The notes: generated from the letters alone by a model not told the origin. A stretch of 64,000 bases of DNA from Acorus gramineus (GCA_030737835.1 CM060851.1:1116001-1180000), one strand, 5' to 3'. Numbered from the stretch's first letter, positions 23,805 to 37,222 are shown. Program-made: numbers and translations.

Positions 23805-26800
23805 TTTTTTTATTTTTTTATTATTATTGATTGATGAAACATTATGCACAAACGAACAAGATTTTAATAATAAATGATTAATTTAGGTTATGTGTCCTAC
23901 TTTATTAGGGTGTTGTAGGCTTAGGCCCAATTTGAATTGATTTGGTAAATTAATTTTCAGATGATCAGTTCTACAAGGAATTTTCTAATGTTTAACTTTT
24001 GATTTTCTGTTAACGTTTCAGCTTTTATGTTATTAAAAATCAATGAATTAAAGTAATTGAGAATATATATAGTTTTCTAAGAATAACTTTTATGAAAAGT
24101 CATTTTTTGAAAATTGGTTTAAAACATGACTTTAAATTAAGCGATAATGTGATATATTTAAGCTTGTATATATAATGTTGCTATACTAACATAATGATGT
24201 AGATTACGCAAATTGATCATGACCTAAAAAATTCAAAATTGTTTCTATTAATGCCAACAAACCTCTTAACATGTTGGTAAAGATATCTATCTTCAACAAT
24301 GAGTTCTAAAAGGGAATGTGATAATATAAAAGATAATTTTGATGAGTAAAATTTAAACTTTAAACCTAGATCTATCCATTATCATAGCTAGGAGACCTCA
24401 TATCTAAAACAGATGGAGTAACATTTTATACTTGTGTTTATTTTTAAAACACAAGTATAAAATTTTATAAACCACCCCCCCCCCCCCCAAAAAAAAAAGT
24501 ATATATAAATCAACAATTATGAATTATACACACACACACACACTAATAGTCTTCACCAATAAAATATAGAAAGTTTATGATAGAATGAAAGGCCAGTGTT
24601 GATGAATGGTGATGGTTGTTGTTATTGTTGTTTATTTTAGATCGCCAATTCTCTTCGATTCATGCATTGGATCACAAATTGTAATAATAATATAAAAAAA
24701 ACAAAACTGAGCAAAACCAGGCTGCATTTTCTACCTGAAACACTAAAATTAAAAGACTTCAGTCCCCCATGTGATTATAGATAAATCATTCCATCACAAA
24801 AAAAAAGAACCATTACTGTATCCTAAAAACTTTCATTTGAGAATCGATTTGGAATGGCATCGTCTGTTTCATGTTTTTTTATTCTAAGATGTGACTATTG
24901 TCACCCACTAAAGTAACAATGGACCTACATTAGGTTCCTAATTAGGCACAAAATAATTGACAACTGACTTGAAATAAGGGAAAAGTAATAATTTAATTTT
25001 GGGTTTCTTGACATTAGAATCACATTGATTTTATGTACCTTTAGCTATTCTTTGACTATTATGTATGCGTTTGTTCATTTGTTTTTGGATCACTGGGTGT
25101 AGCTTGTGTTACCTTATTTTTTAAGAAAAATATGTTAAGGGTGTAAACAAGAGTAAAATTATAATTTACTATGTATATGATGCAAAAATACACATATATG
25201 TCATTTGATACACGAAGTCATTTTTGCCATTATTCCTGCAGTCCTAATCGAATATGTAATGTTTAATCAAATATATACTCAGTTGGGATTATTGCAAGAA
25301 TGCAAGTGTTTAATTAATTCAAATATATTCAGATGAACTACAAAAATATCATGCATACTCTGGTAGTCACATGTCAGTGCAGAGTTGAGGCCTTGAGGGG
25401 CGGCAGTGACGTTGCTCATCTTGTGCTGTGATCCCCACCTCTCCTTAGTCTTCTTCATTTACATAATATTGTAATCCTCTATTTTCCCACTCTCACCTTA
25501 GCACATTCAGATGTCTGTAACTATGCTATAATTCAGTTATAAACAATCTGCCTTATCTCAACTAAAAGAAAAAGAAAAAGAAGAAGGGTGGGGAGGGGAG
25601 GGGGGTACTTGTCATGCATAAGTAGTCCTAGCCTTTGTAAAAGTTACAAGGGACCTAGTAAAAATTCCTGGTCAAGGTTAAGCCCCTGAATTGATTTTCC
25701 ACCAAATAATAAAGGGAATAAAATATTGGATCAAGAAGTCCAAAAATCTCAGTCATGAAATGGGAGGTGGCAAATGATTGGGGGTTGGAGAAAGTTTGAG
25801 GAATTGGTTAGTTGAGAGGTTCCTATATATGTATTTGAAAGGATGGGCAAAGACATGTGGGTGCATGTGGGGTTGCATTATATTGAAATGAATGTTGATT
25901 ATTTGGGAGACTTTTAAAATTAGTGGAATGCTCTCCTACTAAAATAAGCTTTTGATGGAGAGAGAATGGAGGTGACTCAACTACACCCATGTGAGGAACT
26001 ATTGATAAATGAAAGTGTCAGTGGATTTGGTACTCAAGGCCATGGTGGAAATATTGAGAGGCACACGTAAACGAAGAGATGACATGACTAGGTCAAATTA
26101 ATATATGAATTGAATGATTTGTTTTTTCAAATTTTATAACAAGATATAATGTGGGATCTCATTTTAGTTCTTTCAATTTGTTAAACACAAACAAGAAAAA
26201 CCAACACAAGTTTCCAATACATGTAATCCGTGATGATGTGGTCCCATCATAATCATCCAAATCAACTTCAATTGATACATGGCTATTTAATTATACGTGT
26301 CCTCTATATAATATGTTTTCTGTTTGTTTATCATGATTATTGTTGGTGTCTCTGTGTGTCATATCTCTTTGTGTAATACATTAATCAGACTTGATATGTA
26401 CGTTGTCATTTCTGCATTTCCACCTAATATATAAAATCTCTAATAAAACATATGTATACTACATTATTTGAATAAATATTTCATTTTTTACATTATTTCA
26501 TCAAATAACTATATTTAGTTCAAAAAATTATGGATTACAAATGTGTACCATATAAATTGTCCCCTCACAAGTCGCAACCCACACGTGAATAATAATAAAT
26601 AAAACATTGGTGATTTCATGCCATTCAAACCCTAATACCATGCATAAATATAAAGTGAGGGCATATGACAAATGAAGTGTCTTTAGGGTTTGATGAAAGC
26701 TACCTTTCACTGGTGAACTGCATGTCTTTAGGGTTTCGTATATATGTTTCAACCATGGTATTGGTTTTTCAGAACCAACATTACTTGAAACACAGAAAAC

Positions 26801-28955
26801 AAAAGCACCCTCTCCCCATGCATGACCCCCCCAACTCTTCCAGAACAATGTATCTCACACATATGACGACGGCGGCCACTTGTGACGGTGACGATGTTGC
26901 AATGTCCGACCAATAGTGTCGTGACAGCGAGGCTTTCGCGTGTCGTGCCCTGTCGTAGCAGAGAAGAGAATCCACAGATGAACATGTGGGGATGTAGAAA
27001 CTCTCACATGGAGGACATGGTGGGGTATTTGTGGTCCTTCAAGAGAGGGCAGTTTGGATGTTCTTCTTTTATGTATGTTTTTGCTTGTCAGGGTTTTAGG
27101 ATTCCAATCAGAGAATTATCAGTCATTTGATAAAAATTATTTAAAGAATTTCTAGCTTAACTTTCCCCTTTTCTTGAAATATCCTTTGGCCAGCAAGTAC
27201 TACTATCTCTGAAAGGAGGTATGTATTCAAATCATTGTTATGTTAGTGTACAAATTACAAATATAAAGGAATAATATATAATGAAGCCCTGGACATCTAG
27301 TCATCTAGTAATTAAACAGATAGCTATTAGATTTAACAGAAAAAAAAAATCAAATGCATCGTTATTGATGGAAAAAAATCAATTGTGAAATTTATTTAGC
27401 AGTTGATTAATTATGACATTCAAATGTAGGAAATGATGGAACTGTGTTTAATGATCAGAAGATGAAATACTTTGAAATCATTCTTTATTTTGACTTTATT
27501 TTTCCAAGACTTGACCACCACAACCACTGTGTAAATCAACCAATCAATTCTTTAATGAATTGTTAATGTTACATCTGTCTTTGTTAGATACACTATCAAA
27601 AGATTAATTTAAATCATGATTATTTTTTTCTTTCCTGGTCAACCGGGCATGAAAAACAAGCTGAGTCCAATTGGATGTCGACACGTGTGACCGCACTTTC
27701 GGCTTTAATACGGTACTAGTGAAAACAACCCTTGAAATTTTAATTAATCTCCAAAGATCTTCATAATTAAAACAATCTATGATGATATCTTATATATGAT
27801 GTGGAAAACTTAAGCAAGGTCAATTTCTTGTCATAATGAGATATGAGAGAAGGTTTAATATTTATGGTTACATGTATACATCATTGCATGTATTAGTATA
27901 ATACCTTTTGAAGTGATCACCTTGGTTTTAGAAGAGATGTTTTGATCCTTCCATTGCTTTTGAACTACTCTATTCAATCCAACATAGGAAGGTTTTTTTT
28001 CATAGAATATGAGAGTATTTGTGTGGTTCATTCAAGTCACTGTTATGCCTTAATACAGGTTGAATTCAACTGTTCATATAAATTGGTTATTATCCATGTT
28101 CTATCAGAACGGATATTAATCCGTGGATTTAGATATCTTTGGATAGAGATTGGATATAAATATTTTTATTTAAATATCATATAAATTCTTATTTTTAGAT
28201 TTAGATGCAAAATCGATGCAAATATTTTTTAAATAATATAAATAACAAACTTACCTACAAATTAAGATACATATACAAAAAAAAATTAATTTTAATTAAT
28301 ATTTAAAATGAATCTTCTAAAATGAAGGGAACAATATTTGTTTGTTAATTAGGGGATTACTTGGGGATAAAATTATTTATCACGATAAATAACCTCCAAA
28401 ATTTCATGGAAAATTTGGCATTTTACAATGTAGATCCAAAGATGGGGTTGAGAATGTTCTAATAGAGAGAAATAAGAGAGTTTGTGAGTCTCTTAATATT
28501 TTTGTATCTTAATTATTATAGTGGATTATTTGTTTTCATCCCATAGATGTAGGGCCTACGTTGAACCATGCACGTATATCTGTCTTCGTGTAATGCCGTG
28601 TTTCACGTATTCTTGTGTTTGATCTCGGGTATTGTTGATGGCTTATTCACTTTCCAACAATTTCTCCATAAATAAATAAATAAAAATCTTAATTAAATAT
28701 AAGGAATCAGTAAAATAATTAAGCTTTTAAGTGTATAGACTATTAAATAATTTCAAAGTGGTAACCTTTTAATTTCGTATTTTCTATATATATATATATA
28801 AAGAAGAAATAGTGAAGAATAATGATTTCATTGTTACAAAGCTAAAAATTAAAAATAGTTAAAAGAAAATTTAAACCATAAGCTGAAAGACAGCTTAATG
28901 AAAACATGCAAATTTGGAATGAAGGATTTTGAGTCATTTGATGATTTTATGTCTT

Positions 28956-28960
<5 letters not shown>

Positions 28961-28988
<28 letters not shown>
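28961..28988. repeat. (TA)14 microsatellite
   Basis: Uninterrupted TA dinucleotides. A (CA)8 run lies at 24528-24543 and a shorter TA run near 28787-28800. Confidence 0.9.
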
Positions 28989-30940
28989 ACACATAAAAAA
29001 GGACTACAAAGACATGACAGAAACTGTCGAAATTGAGTTATGTTTTATTGTCACTGAACAGATTAAATTGAACATGATAGATGTAATCTTAATATAACAC
29101 GTGACATGTCAATTATATCAATTTCATATCATATTTTGATGTTTTTATCGGAGTACAAATATTATTTCAAAGCTATAATTAGAGGAAGATGTACATCATA
29201 TAATAAAAACAGTCACTTAATATTCCTCAATTTCTTGCTCCAAATGAAAATTTAAATCAGGCATTATTAATGTATTGTTAATATTTCATATGATGAATTG
29301 GTTATTAATGTTAAACATCACATTTCACTTTTTTTAGAAGTCTTTTACCCGGACTAAATCTTGATTGGAGTTTTCTGCTATTAAATAAGAAAAGATTTAA
29401 TCAGGAAAAAAAAACCTTACAAAAAAGAGATAGGTACACGTACGGTACACTTATGTTAATAACAACATTAGTTATGCCCACTTTATTAATTTAATGTGCA
29501 TTAATTTTTATGTTAATCTACCTTTATTTTTTTATAAGATACAAATTCAAAATTGATCTGTTGCATGAGGAATCCCACCAAAAACAATTCCCCCAATTTC
29601 ATGAACAAAAGGCCAAAACCAATTAATATGCTTCCATGATTCAGTGCACCCTCCCAAGCAAATCATGAAAATGGGACCATCAAATGGACAGATGACATTA
29701 CACCAAATATAAGTGGAGGAGACACACAATTCCTAGTTGATTCATGCATTGATTAATATAATACAAAGACATTAACAACAAAAGTCTCTCCTAATAATTC
29801 AGTGTCCCATTTGCATTTGAAACAGGTTAAAAAAAAACCTGATCAGTCCAAGTTAATACCTAACACATACAGCCAAATAAATGAAGCCAAGCCAAGCCAA
29901 AGTCAAAGGCTCAAAGCCAAAAGCCATGCAGACACCTCAAATGTAGTACTACCTTATTTTAACTTTTTAAACATAATACATCCAGATGATATATTTACTT
30001 TTATAAAAATTAAAATATATTTCTGAACGAATTATACCGTCTCATTTATAAAATATATGCAATGAGTGCAATAGCTAAGAAAGTATGTTATATATACATA
30101 GGGCAGTAATGAGACTGTCAAATGGACTAATATAATAAGACCCTCTCTTAAAAACCCATTGTGCAAAACGTACTAGTGAAATTGTAAACTAATACAAAAT
30201 ACATTAAAAAATTTCTAACTTTAATAGGAGAATCCTTGTGGAGTTGACTCTTTAATTAGAGTAAGAGATTTACTTTTCAAAAATCTCTCGTTTGAATTAA
30301 CTTAGATTTTGTGAGTGATTCTGAACATTTGTAATTCTTCCAGATCCTTAAATAAAAAAAATCTTGACCGAGCATTTGAGGCAAATGAATAATAAGATTT
30401 AGTGTGTGCATCCATTGGTTTTTTTTTCCTGTGAATAACTTTTAACACATCACGTAATTATTTTCTTCGTACACCACATAAATTCTCTATCATAATCACA
30501 CATAGGATCCGTACCCCTAATTCTAAATAACACTAACATAAAAAAATATCAATTACTCCCCAGTTCAACCACCCCCCAATAAAACACCCCCCTTTCCCTT
30601 AAATAAATGGACAATATTAGACTCTTAAGTCATTCACTATCCTGAACGCTGGCCACATATATTTTTTTTGTATTTTTTTTTATAAACATCATCTAATTCG
30701 AAAACTAGTAATTCGCCTTGTCAATCCTCGATCCAGGACCCAAAGAAGTCAAATTTTGCCCATGAACAATTTATGTTGATGGAGTAGTTTGATTCAAAAC
30801 AATATACATGCATTGATAAAAAGTGTATATCATTCCATTTCAAATTGAAAGAATCTATTTTTAATAATGATAAAAAAAAAAATTAAAAATACATATATCT
30901 CGTTTAATGATGTATATGTTTCACTAAACTTTTAATACTT

Positions 30941-31156
30941 AGGCAACGATCGTTTGAGCACTATTTATCTACAATCTGTCTAAATAAAACTATTACAATA
31001 AAACTATTTGATTGCACGATTACAAAAAAAAAATTTCATGTAAAAACAAAAACTGTCCAATCTTACAATAAAATCATTTAATTTTAAGATTATATAAATA
31101 ATTTTATGTAAATATAAAAACTGTGCAATTATGTCGATTGAGTCCAACAGGCCCCT
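30941..31156. mobile_element. MITE upstream of the DUF1677 gene
   Basis: It contains 'gagcactatttatctacaatctg' and 'actatttgattgcacgatt', which align with 'gggcactatttgcctgaaatctg' and 'actgtttggttgcacgatt' in the element at 32269-32496. Its right end reads as an inverted terminus. It ends about 200 bp before the DUF1677 start codon. Limits are approximate. Confidence 0.55.
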
Positions 31157-31292
31157 ATAAATAGCAATGAAGAAAAGTGAGTCCTTCCAACAAACACACT
31201 GTCCCCTTAGAACATGGAGCAAATCATGGCACCTTCCCCCTAGTACCCCCAACTAATACCATCCCAAACACCACCCTCAAATAAATAAATAG

Positions 31293-31302
31293 ATATATAA
31301 AT
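31293..31302 (+). promoter_or_regulatory. Putative TATA box of the DUF1677 gene
   Basis: The sequence gatatataaataaa lies about 60 bp upstream of ATG 31361. A second AT-rich match (tttttatataa) sits nearer, at about 31315-31325. Either could serve, and the leader would be short. Confidence 0.4.
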
Positions 31303-31360
31303 AAACCACTCTCTTTTTATATAACCCAAAAACTCTTCTCCAATCCAACCCACCCAAACA

Positions 31361-31873
31361 ATGGAAATCGAGTCTGCGAAGTGCGACTGTTGCGGCCTCA
31401 AAGAGGACTGCACGCGAGACTACATCGCTCAAATCAAGCTCAATTTTGAAGGTAAGTGGCTCTGCGGACTCTGCGCCGAAGCCGTCCGAGACGAGATCGG
31501 CAAGGCTTCCAAGGGGCCGACCACGGTCTCTTCCGGCGGAGTCGGAGAGGCTTTGAAGGCTCACATGTCCTTCTGTCGGCAATTCAAGTCCAATCCGGCG
31601 GGCGGCCTGGCCGACGGGATGCGTCAGATGCTCCGCCGTCGGTCCGTGGATCTCGCCGGCTACGGGGGCTCGAATCCCGGAGGCGGCGACGGCGGCGGAG
31701 GAGCCCACGGGATGCGTCAGAAGTTCCGGCGGCGGTCCGTGGAGTTCGCCGGTTACGGGGGCTCGACTTCCGGCGGCGGCGGCGGCGGTGGCGGAGATGG
31801 TGGTGGGACGGTGAGAGGGGGTCCGAAGAAGTACTCGCAAGTTGGGGATGGGAGTTCGATTTCGATGTTTTGA
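31361..31873 (+). CDS. DUF1677 family protein, 170 aa, function unknown
   Basis: Intronless gene. The N-terminal half carries the hallmark Cys-rich signature of the plant-specific DUF1677 family: CDCCGLKEDCT (residues 8-18), YIAQIKLNFEGKWLCGLCAE (about 21-40), then a conserved 'AL.AHMSFCRQF' helix. The cysteines look like a small zinc-binding fold, but this is inference. The family has no established biochemical role. The C-terminal half is odd: a block GMRQ-x2-RRRSV-x2-AGYGGS occurs twice (about residues 86-105 and 117-136), each followed by a Gly-rich linker, where family members I recall have it once. The gene is GC-rich and flanked on both sides by related MITEs. Confidence 0.88.
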   Translation: MEIESAKCDCCGLKEDCTRDYIAQIKLNFEGKWLCGLCAEAVRDEIGKASKGPTTVSSGGVGEALKAHMSFCRQFKSNPAGGLADGMRQMLRRRSVDLAGYGGSNPGGGDGGGGAHGMRQKFRRRSVEFAGYGGSTSGGGGGGGGDGGGTVRGGPKKYSQVGDGSSISMF

Positions 31874-32268
31874 AGAGAGAATTATTAGTCTTTCTTTGTT
31901 TGTTTGTTGTGTTTTTTTTTTTTGAATAATGTTAGTGGTATATAGCGAATTCTTCTTTTTATCTCTCTAATAAGTGTTTTTATTTTTTTATTTAAAAAAA
32001 ACGGAACACGCAGAGTTGGTGGAGATTCTAATAACGGAGGAGGCACGGATGTGAATAAAGAGAGAAAAGTAGAATCTTAGTGAGTATTGATTGCGCGTGA
32101 TTGCATAATCAATTATTTTTGTCAATCGTGTAACTAAACAGTTTTACTGTATCAGTTTTCAACAAATAGATTTTAAATAAATAATATTTAAAAACTGTGA
32201 TTTAAAAAAACTGAGAGATGTGAGCTTTATGCATAATCAATTTTACAAACGCGCAATTAAACACACCC

Positions 32269-32496
32269 TTGTGTTTGGTTGTGTGATTGCAAAATTGATT
32301 CTGCAGGAATCTGCGATTGCAAACTGATTATGCAGGAAGCTCATTTTCTCAGCTTTCTGAAATCGTAGCTTTTGGGCACTATTTGCCTGAAATCTGTGTG
32401 CAGGAAGCTGCTACAGTAAAACTGTTTGGTTGCACGATTGTAAACGCAGCTTCCTGCAATCGCAATCGCAGCGCAATCGCGCAACCAAACGCACCC
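32269..32496. mobile_element. MITE downstream of the DUF1677 gene
   Basis: The right end (reverse complement) reads GGGTGCGTTTGGTTGCGCGA and the left end TTGTGTTTGGTTGTGTGATT, forming inverted termini followed by TAA. Interior blocks match the element at 30941-31156. A second, more degraded element of the same kind (about 32085-32268) abuts its left end. Confidence 0.65.
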
Positions 32497-34030
32497 TAAT
32501 AAATAAAACGATACGTAATTGATGAAGATTTTGAACGGAATGAAAGTAGCAAACCGATCTAAGAACGTTACATGTAGTAAAAGGAAGCGGAGAGATGAAA
32601 AAGTGAACAAAATCGAGATCTCAATCAAATGTTTTCTTGCCTTTTTGTCTCTTTTTATTACTTTTTTTTTTTTTAAAAAAAAAAAGCAGTAAAGTGAGGA
32701 TGTGAGAATATAGAGGAGAAAAAAACCAAAACAAAAGGAAATGGGTCCAAAAAATAGGAGAGAGGGAAAGGGTTTGGGTTTTGTGAATTTTGTTGGGATC
32801 TACAATTTACTGTATAACTTTTGGAAATATGTTAATTAATTTGTGGAAATTGTGCTTTTGATTTATTTCATTTTTCTTGATTTTTTTTTTCTCCTCCTGA
32901 AGAAAGATCTGCTTTAGTTTCATGGGTTTGTCATCTTCTTCAAAGTGGGCTAAAGATGGGTACACTTTAATGAATTATATATAATCAATTTTTCATCCAA
33001 TAATTGTGCTTTCGTCGTGTCATATTATTTGCCCTTCTCTAAACATGGTTTCTAATTTTTTATATATAATTTTCCCATTTTACGGAGAAAAAAAAAATTC
33101 AAGTTGGAACTGATATGGATCATGAATTTGACTTCTGCCATTGGTCATCTTTTCAATTAAATATTATGAACCCTTAGTATCTATCTATAATTAATTTATG
33201 TGATTTGAGAAAAAAATAAGGCTGTTCAACGAAAAGAGATGAGGTATGCAATGTATATCTAGTGTTTTAAGATTTTATCTCACATGCAGTGATGATCCAT
33301 GCTGGATTTATATCTTGCATTATGAACCAATATAAAACAACAAATGTAACTTTTTATGCTTTTCTACAGCGGAGGGGTCCAGTCTATAACCCCCCACACA
33401 AAGTCTGTAATCCATAAGAAAGAAAAAATAATGTATGATTCTCTCTTCCATCTCTATAAACGTAAAAAATATATTTTGATTGTGTGTTCGTTTTTTCTTC
33501 TTCTATACTTTTGATTCAGGGGCTGATTTTCAGGACATAAGGAGCTATGAATTCAATCAGTTCTCTCCCAACCCCCCCCCCCCTAAAAAAAAAAAAAAAA
33601 ATTGCAATTTTTTTTTTTTAAGCAATTTGTCAAACATTCCTCCCACCAACCAATTCAATCAAACCATGGAGAGTCTCATCATTAATATGTGGGTAGGCCA
33701 ACTCCACTAAGATCATTATTGTTGTTCATCATATGCTATCATGTAATTACATTAAATTAAGATATTATGCTTAAACTAATATAACTGAAGCTTAGATTAG
33801 CGATTTTTATTCCTCTTGGTGTGTCAGTGCATCAATCAACACCAGATTAACTCATGCAACAGCTAATTAGGGCATTATAAAATGATCAATATAAAGATCT
33901 CTCTTTCTTCCTCTATAATCATATTTTTGTATGCCTTAATATCTTCACTGGTCAACTAATCTAGTTGAAAGGGACTTAAAAATTTAATTTCAGAGTGTGA
34001 AAGCTGGATGAACTTGATCTCTATCCCCCC

Positions 34031-34549
34031 ATATGGGGTGTGACATTAGGTTATTCACTCCTGATAACTATACTTGGATATATAACAATCCAGGCTAAAT
34101 AAGCAACTTTTTGTTTGGTTGTCTTTTTTGTTATTCTCATTGAGAAACGTAAAAATGACTTTTTATTGTTTGGTTCACCTTAGATAACATGATGATAAAT
34201 TGTGGATAAGAGATAAATAAGAGTTTATGACATTTTAAATGACAATTATACCCTTTGGGAATAGTGTGAGAGATATATGATTGATTTGATAGATGTGACA
34301 GTTTTTGGAATATGTGTGAGTCTGTTAGGTGAGATAATTTTTTTAAAATGACAGAGAAGGGTATTTTTATCCATTGGCATAGATAAGTCTTGATAAGCAA
34401 TTCCACCATTTTCTTATAATAGTTATCAGGCTTTATCCTAGTTTATCCAGACATAACTATCGGGGTTTATTCTATCAAAACAAACAACTTTTTTTAGTTA
34501 TTCTTATTTATTCTTCATTATTCTTGCCTTATGTTCCACGCCGTATAGG
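34031..34549. mobile_element. MITE-like element, family R4 copy B
   Basis: Collinear with 12901-13420. This copy keeps both ends: left ATATGGGGTGTGACATTAGG and right (reverse complement) CCTATACGGCGTGGAACATA, which pair as imperfect inverted repeats. No coding capacity. Confidence 0.65.
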
Positions 34550-36204
34550 ATTTATTTTATTTTTTTTTATGAGGACCTTTTCAGAGCTTGATCACTAAAA
34601 TGGATAACCCTCCTCCGAAGGGCATCACTAAATGCACAACCATGTTAGATAGGTTCGGAATTGATTTAAAAATTATTTCTAGATAATATTAAGTATAGCT
34701 CCGGTTATAGTCTCCGTGTCAGTCCTTATATGCTTTGAATTTTTTTAAATAACTATGATATTTTTATATCCTTAAAAGAGATGGAAAAGAATTTCATGTA
34801 ATGCTATTGATTTTTTAAAGTGTACTTTCAAAGTATATAGTATATATTTTTATAAATAATGTGAATAACCTAATATATAAATCGTATAGACTCATTTATA
34901 GAAGTTAAAAATAATGTTTTGTTTAACAAAGTATATATCTCATAATTTTTTATTTTAAAAATATATATATATATATCTCATAATTCTCATTAAACATAAA
35001 TTCCTTTCTTCAACCCAAAAAAGGGGGTTTAGAGTCGATACTTAATTATTTCACTTTCACTTCTATTGTATTTTTCTTTGGTATATATATTATGTATAAT
35101 ATATATATAAGAAAATGATGAGGTGCGGTTGTGTGATCATACACTCTATCATGCGACCCATCGTTTGATCACTGTACCATCGATCAGACGATTATTGATT
35201 GATTTTTATAATAATAAAAAAAAAAGTGAACCAGCAGATCTGGTTCGACATTAATTCGCAGGTCCTATCCCACCCCGAATCTCTCTCCTCTCATTTCACT
35301 CTACAATTTTTCACACTGCAGTTTGTGTAATCTTAATATCATATGCTCTACTACAACATTGCATATGTTCTATTATAAAAAATGTAATGCATTCATATTA
35401 TTTATATATATATACTATAATTGTTTTATAAAAATATGTTTCTTTACATAAGCAAATACTCTAAAAAAGTGGGATTAGGATAAACAAATGAATGTAGCTT
35501 CAGTTTGATCGTAAAGTCGACTACGGGGGATCCCTCCGATATAAAAAAAAAAAAAAAAATACTACAAAAAAAGTTTATAGCATGCCCATTTTGTAAAAAG
35601 TGATTGTAAAAATGACTGTTTGGATATAAAAAAAGTCTAATTTTCATATTTTAAATAACATTTTCGTTTCATGATATACCAGCCGTGTCAATCCAACTCA
35701 AGATCTGATTCTAATTGTATTTAAATGAAACAAAATAAAAAGAGAGGAATTTTAAGGAGCATATTCTTGAGAAAGAATAAATAAGATCAATCAAGGTGCA
35801 TTAAAGATCCATTTACTCATGGAATATGAACAACCCCTTCAGTAGACATCCCATCTATTGATGGAACCGTAACAACCTTTCACTTGAGCATTTCTTTTTT
35901 CTTTTCTTTTCTTCTTACTCATCATTCATATCTGTAACTTAATGTTTATTTTATAAAAGTGCTGATAATAAGATATGTCCTTTTCTTTTAATAATATCTT
36001 AGTATAAAAAGTTTTTATTAATAAAATCATTAATAAAGAATGAGAAATGCCTTTTTTTTATTATTTGTAAAATGAGTTTGCGCTCTCCTTAAAAAAAAAA
36101 TATATCAAAATTACTTAAAAAATGAGCCCAATATAACCGTACTCTCTGTGAATGAATCAATCTTTTTACGAAGGCCAATCTTTATTAGAGTATAGCAAGT
36201 TACA

Positions 36205-36640
36205 AATTCTGTCTCGATAGGACATGTATTTCTATTACTATGAAATTCATAAATGAAGTAGTTAATGGTGGGGTTACCATTATCTTTTTTGGAGTGACGA
36301 ATCTTGTATGTGTTCCTAAGAAAAGGAATTTTTCCATTTCTTTTTTTGAGGTCTCAAAAAAAGGGCGTGGAAACACATAGGAACTTTTGAATGGAAATTG
36401 AAAAGAGATGTAGCTCCAGTTCCTTCGTAAATGGTAAGATCTTTGGCGCAAGAAGAAGGGGTTGATCCGTATCATCTTGACTTGGTTCTGCTTCCTCTCT
36501 TTTTTTAACCGAGTCGGGTTATTCTCCTACCAGTATCGAATAGAACATGCTGAACAAAATAATCTGCTCGATTTAGATCGGGAAAATCGTACGGATTTTA
36601 TGAAACCATGTGCTATGGCTCGAATCGTTTACGGTTCACA
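36205..36640. other. Plastid-derived nuclear insert (NUPT), about 435 bp
   Basis: The segment from 'tctgtctcgataggacatgt' to 'gctatggctcgaatcg' is unlike its AT-rich surroundings and matches chloroplast DNA as I remember it. It fits the inverted-repeat spacer near trnV-GAC and the 3' exons of rps12, just before trnV. It appears to be intergenic plastid DNA with no intact gene. Small gaps relative to my recollection (near 36513 and 36565) suggest some decay. The plastid location is from memory and less certain than the plastid origin. Confidence 0.7.
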
Positions 36641-37200
36641 TGTATTTAATTTTTTTAAATAAAAACTTAGCTAATGAAATATATTCTTTTATAAAATATG
36701 AAATGCATATTCTTCTAAACATAATGCATATTTTTATGTTTATCATAATAGATAATATATTAAAATAATTAGGTACATATTGTAGTAGATAATTTTATAT
36801 GTATCATTAATGATGTAATGACTGCAAATTATAAAAAGACTTAATATATTATACTATCGAGATATAAGACTACGAGATCTTTATACATTTGAAAGTATAA
36901 TTTTCATTAAATACTTCAATAAAACTCGATTCTAATAAAACTTATTTTTTTTTTAAAAAAATATTAGTTATATTAAAAATATATTTTTAATAAATATAAA
37001 ACGGCTTAAAAACATGTATGATAATCTTAATTTCGACGACAAAAAAAAATCTTATTCGAACATGTTCACTTGCAAGTTGCAACACGACCCCCCCACATAG
37101 AAAACCATCAGAAATCCGCTGCTCAATCTTAACCGTCCATTTTTTTTACCGTTGCGATTTTGAAATTCAAAACAAGTTTCAAAATCCCCAAATCAAAAAC

Positions 37201-37222
37201 AGAGAGAGAGAGAGAGAGAGAG
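37201..37222 (+). repeat. (AG)11 tract ending at the start codon
   Basis: Uninterrupted AG repeats end directly at ATG 37223. GA-rich leaders are common in plants and can act as GAGA elements. The repeat also makes the 5' UTR length prone to slippage. Confidence 0.85.

Larger units (their letters stand above)
20024..31360. other. Intergenic region of 11.3 kb, MITE-rich
   Basis: I find no supportable gene. After the FBT1 3' UTR (to about 20300) the stretch holds copies of repeat families R1, R2 and R3, a 398-bp MITE, an 18-G run (21060-21077), a GA-then-CT rich tract (21090-21295), a promoter-like island (23178-23221), (CA)8 at 24528-24543, (TA)14 at 28961-28988 and a MITE just before 31.2 kb. 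Open frames at 26.5-27.1 kb are short and match nothing I know. Confidence 0.65.
31874..37222. other. Intergenic region of 5.3 kb
   Basis: No supportable gene. Contents: related MITE material (32085-32496), R4 copy B (34031-34549), a C12 run followed by poly-A (33572-33600), AT-rich filler, a plastid-derived insert (36205-36640), and the promoter and leader of the next gene. Confidence 0.65.

Noticed and set aside
26686..26740. Direct repeat 'gtctttagggttt' twice, near telomere-like sequence
   Set aside because: Only two short copies; not enough for an interstitial telomeric array or an element.
26528..27130. Overlapping frames of 60-106 codons on both strands
   Set aside because: No codon bias, motif or family match. 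Overlap in several frames suggests chance. I also looked for common plant microRNA sequences here and saw none.
29880..29930. Run of 'aagcca' repeats
   Set aside because: Short degenerate simple repeat with no support for function.
36200..36475. 91-codon minus-strand frame
   Set aside because: Lies in the plastid-derived insert, which corresponds to intergenic plastid DNA, so it is not a nuclear gene.
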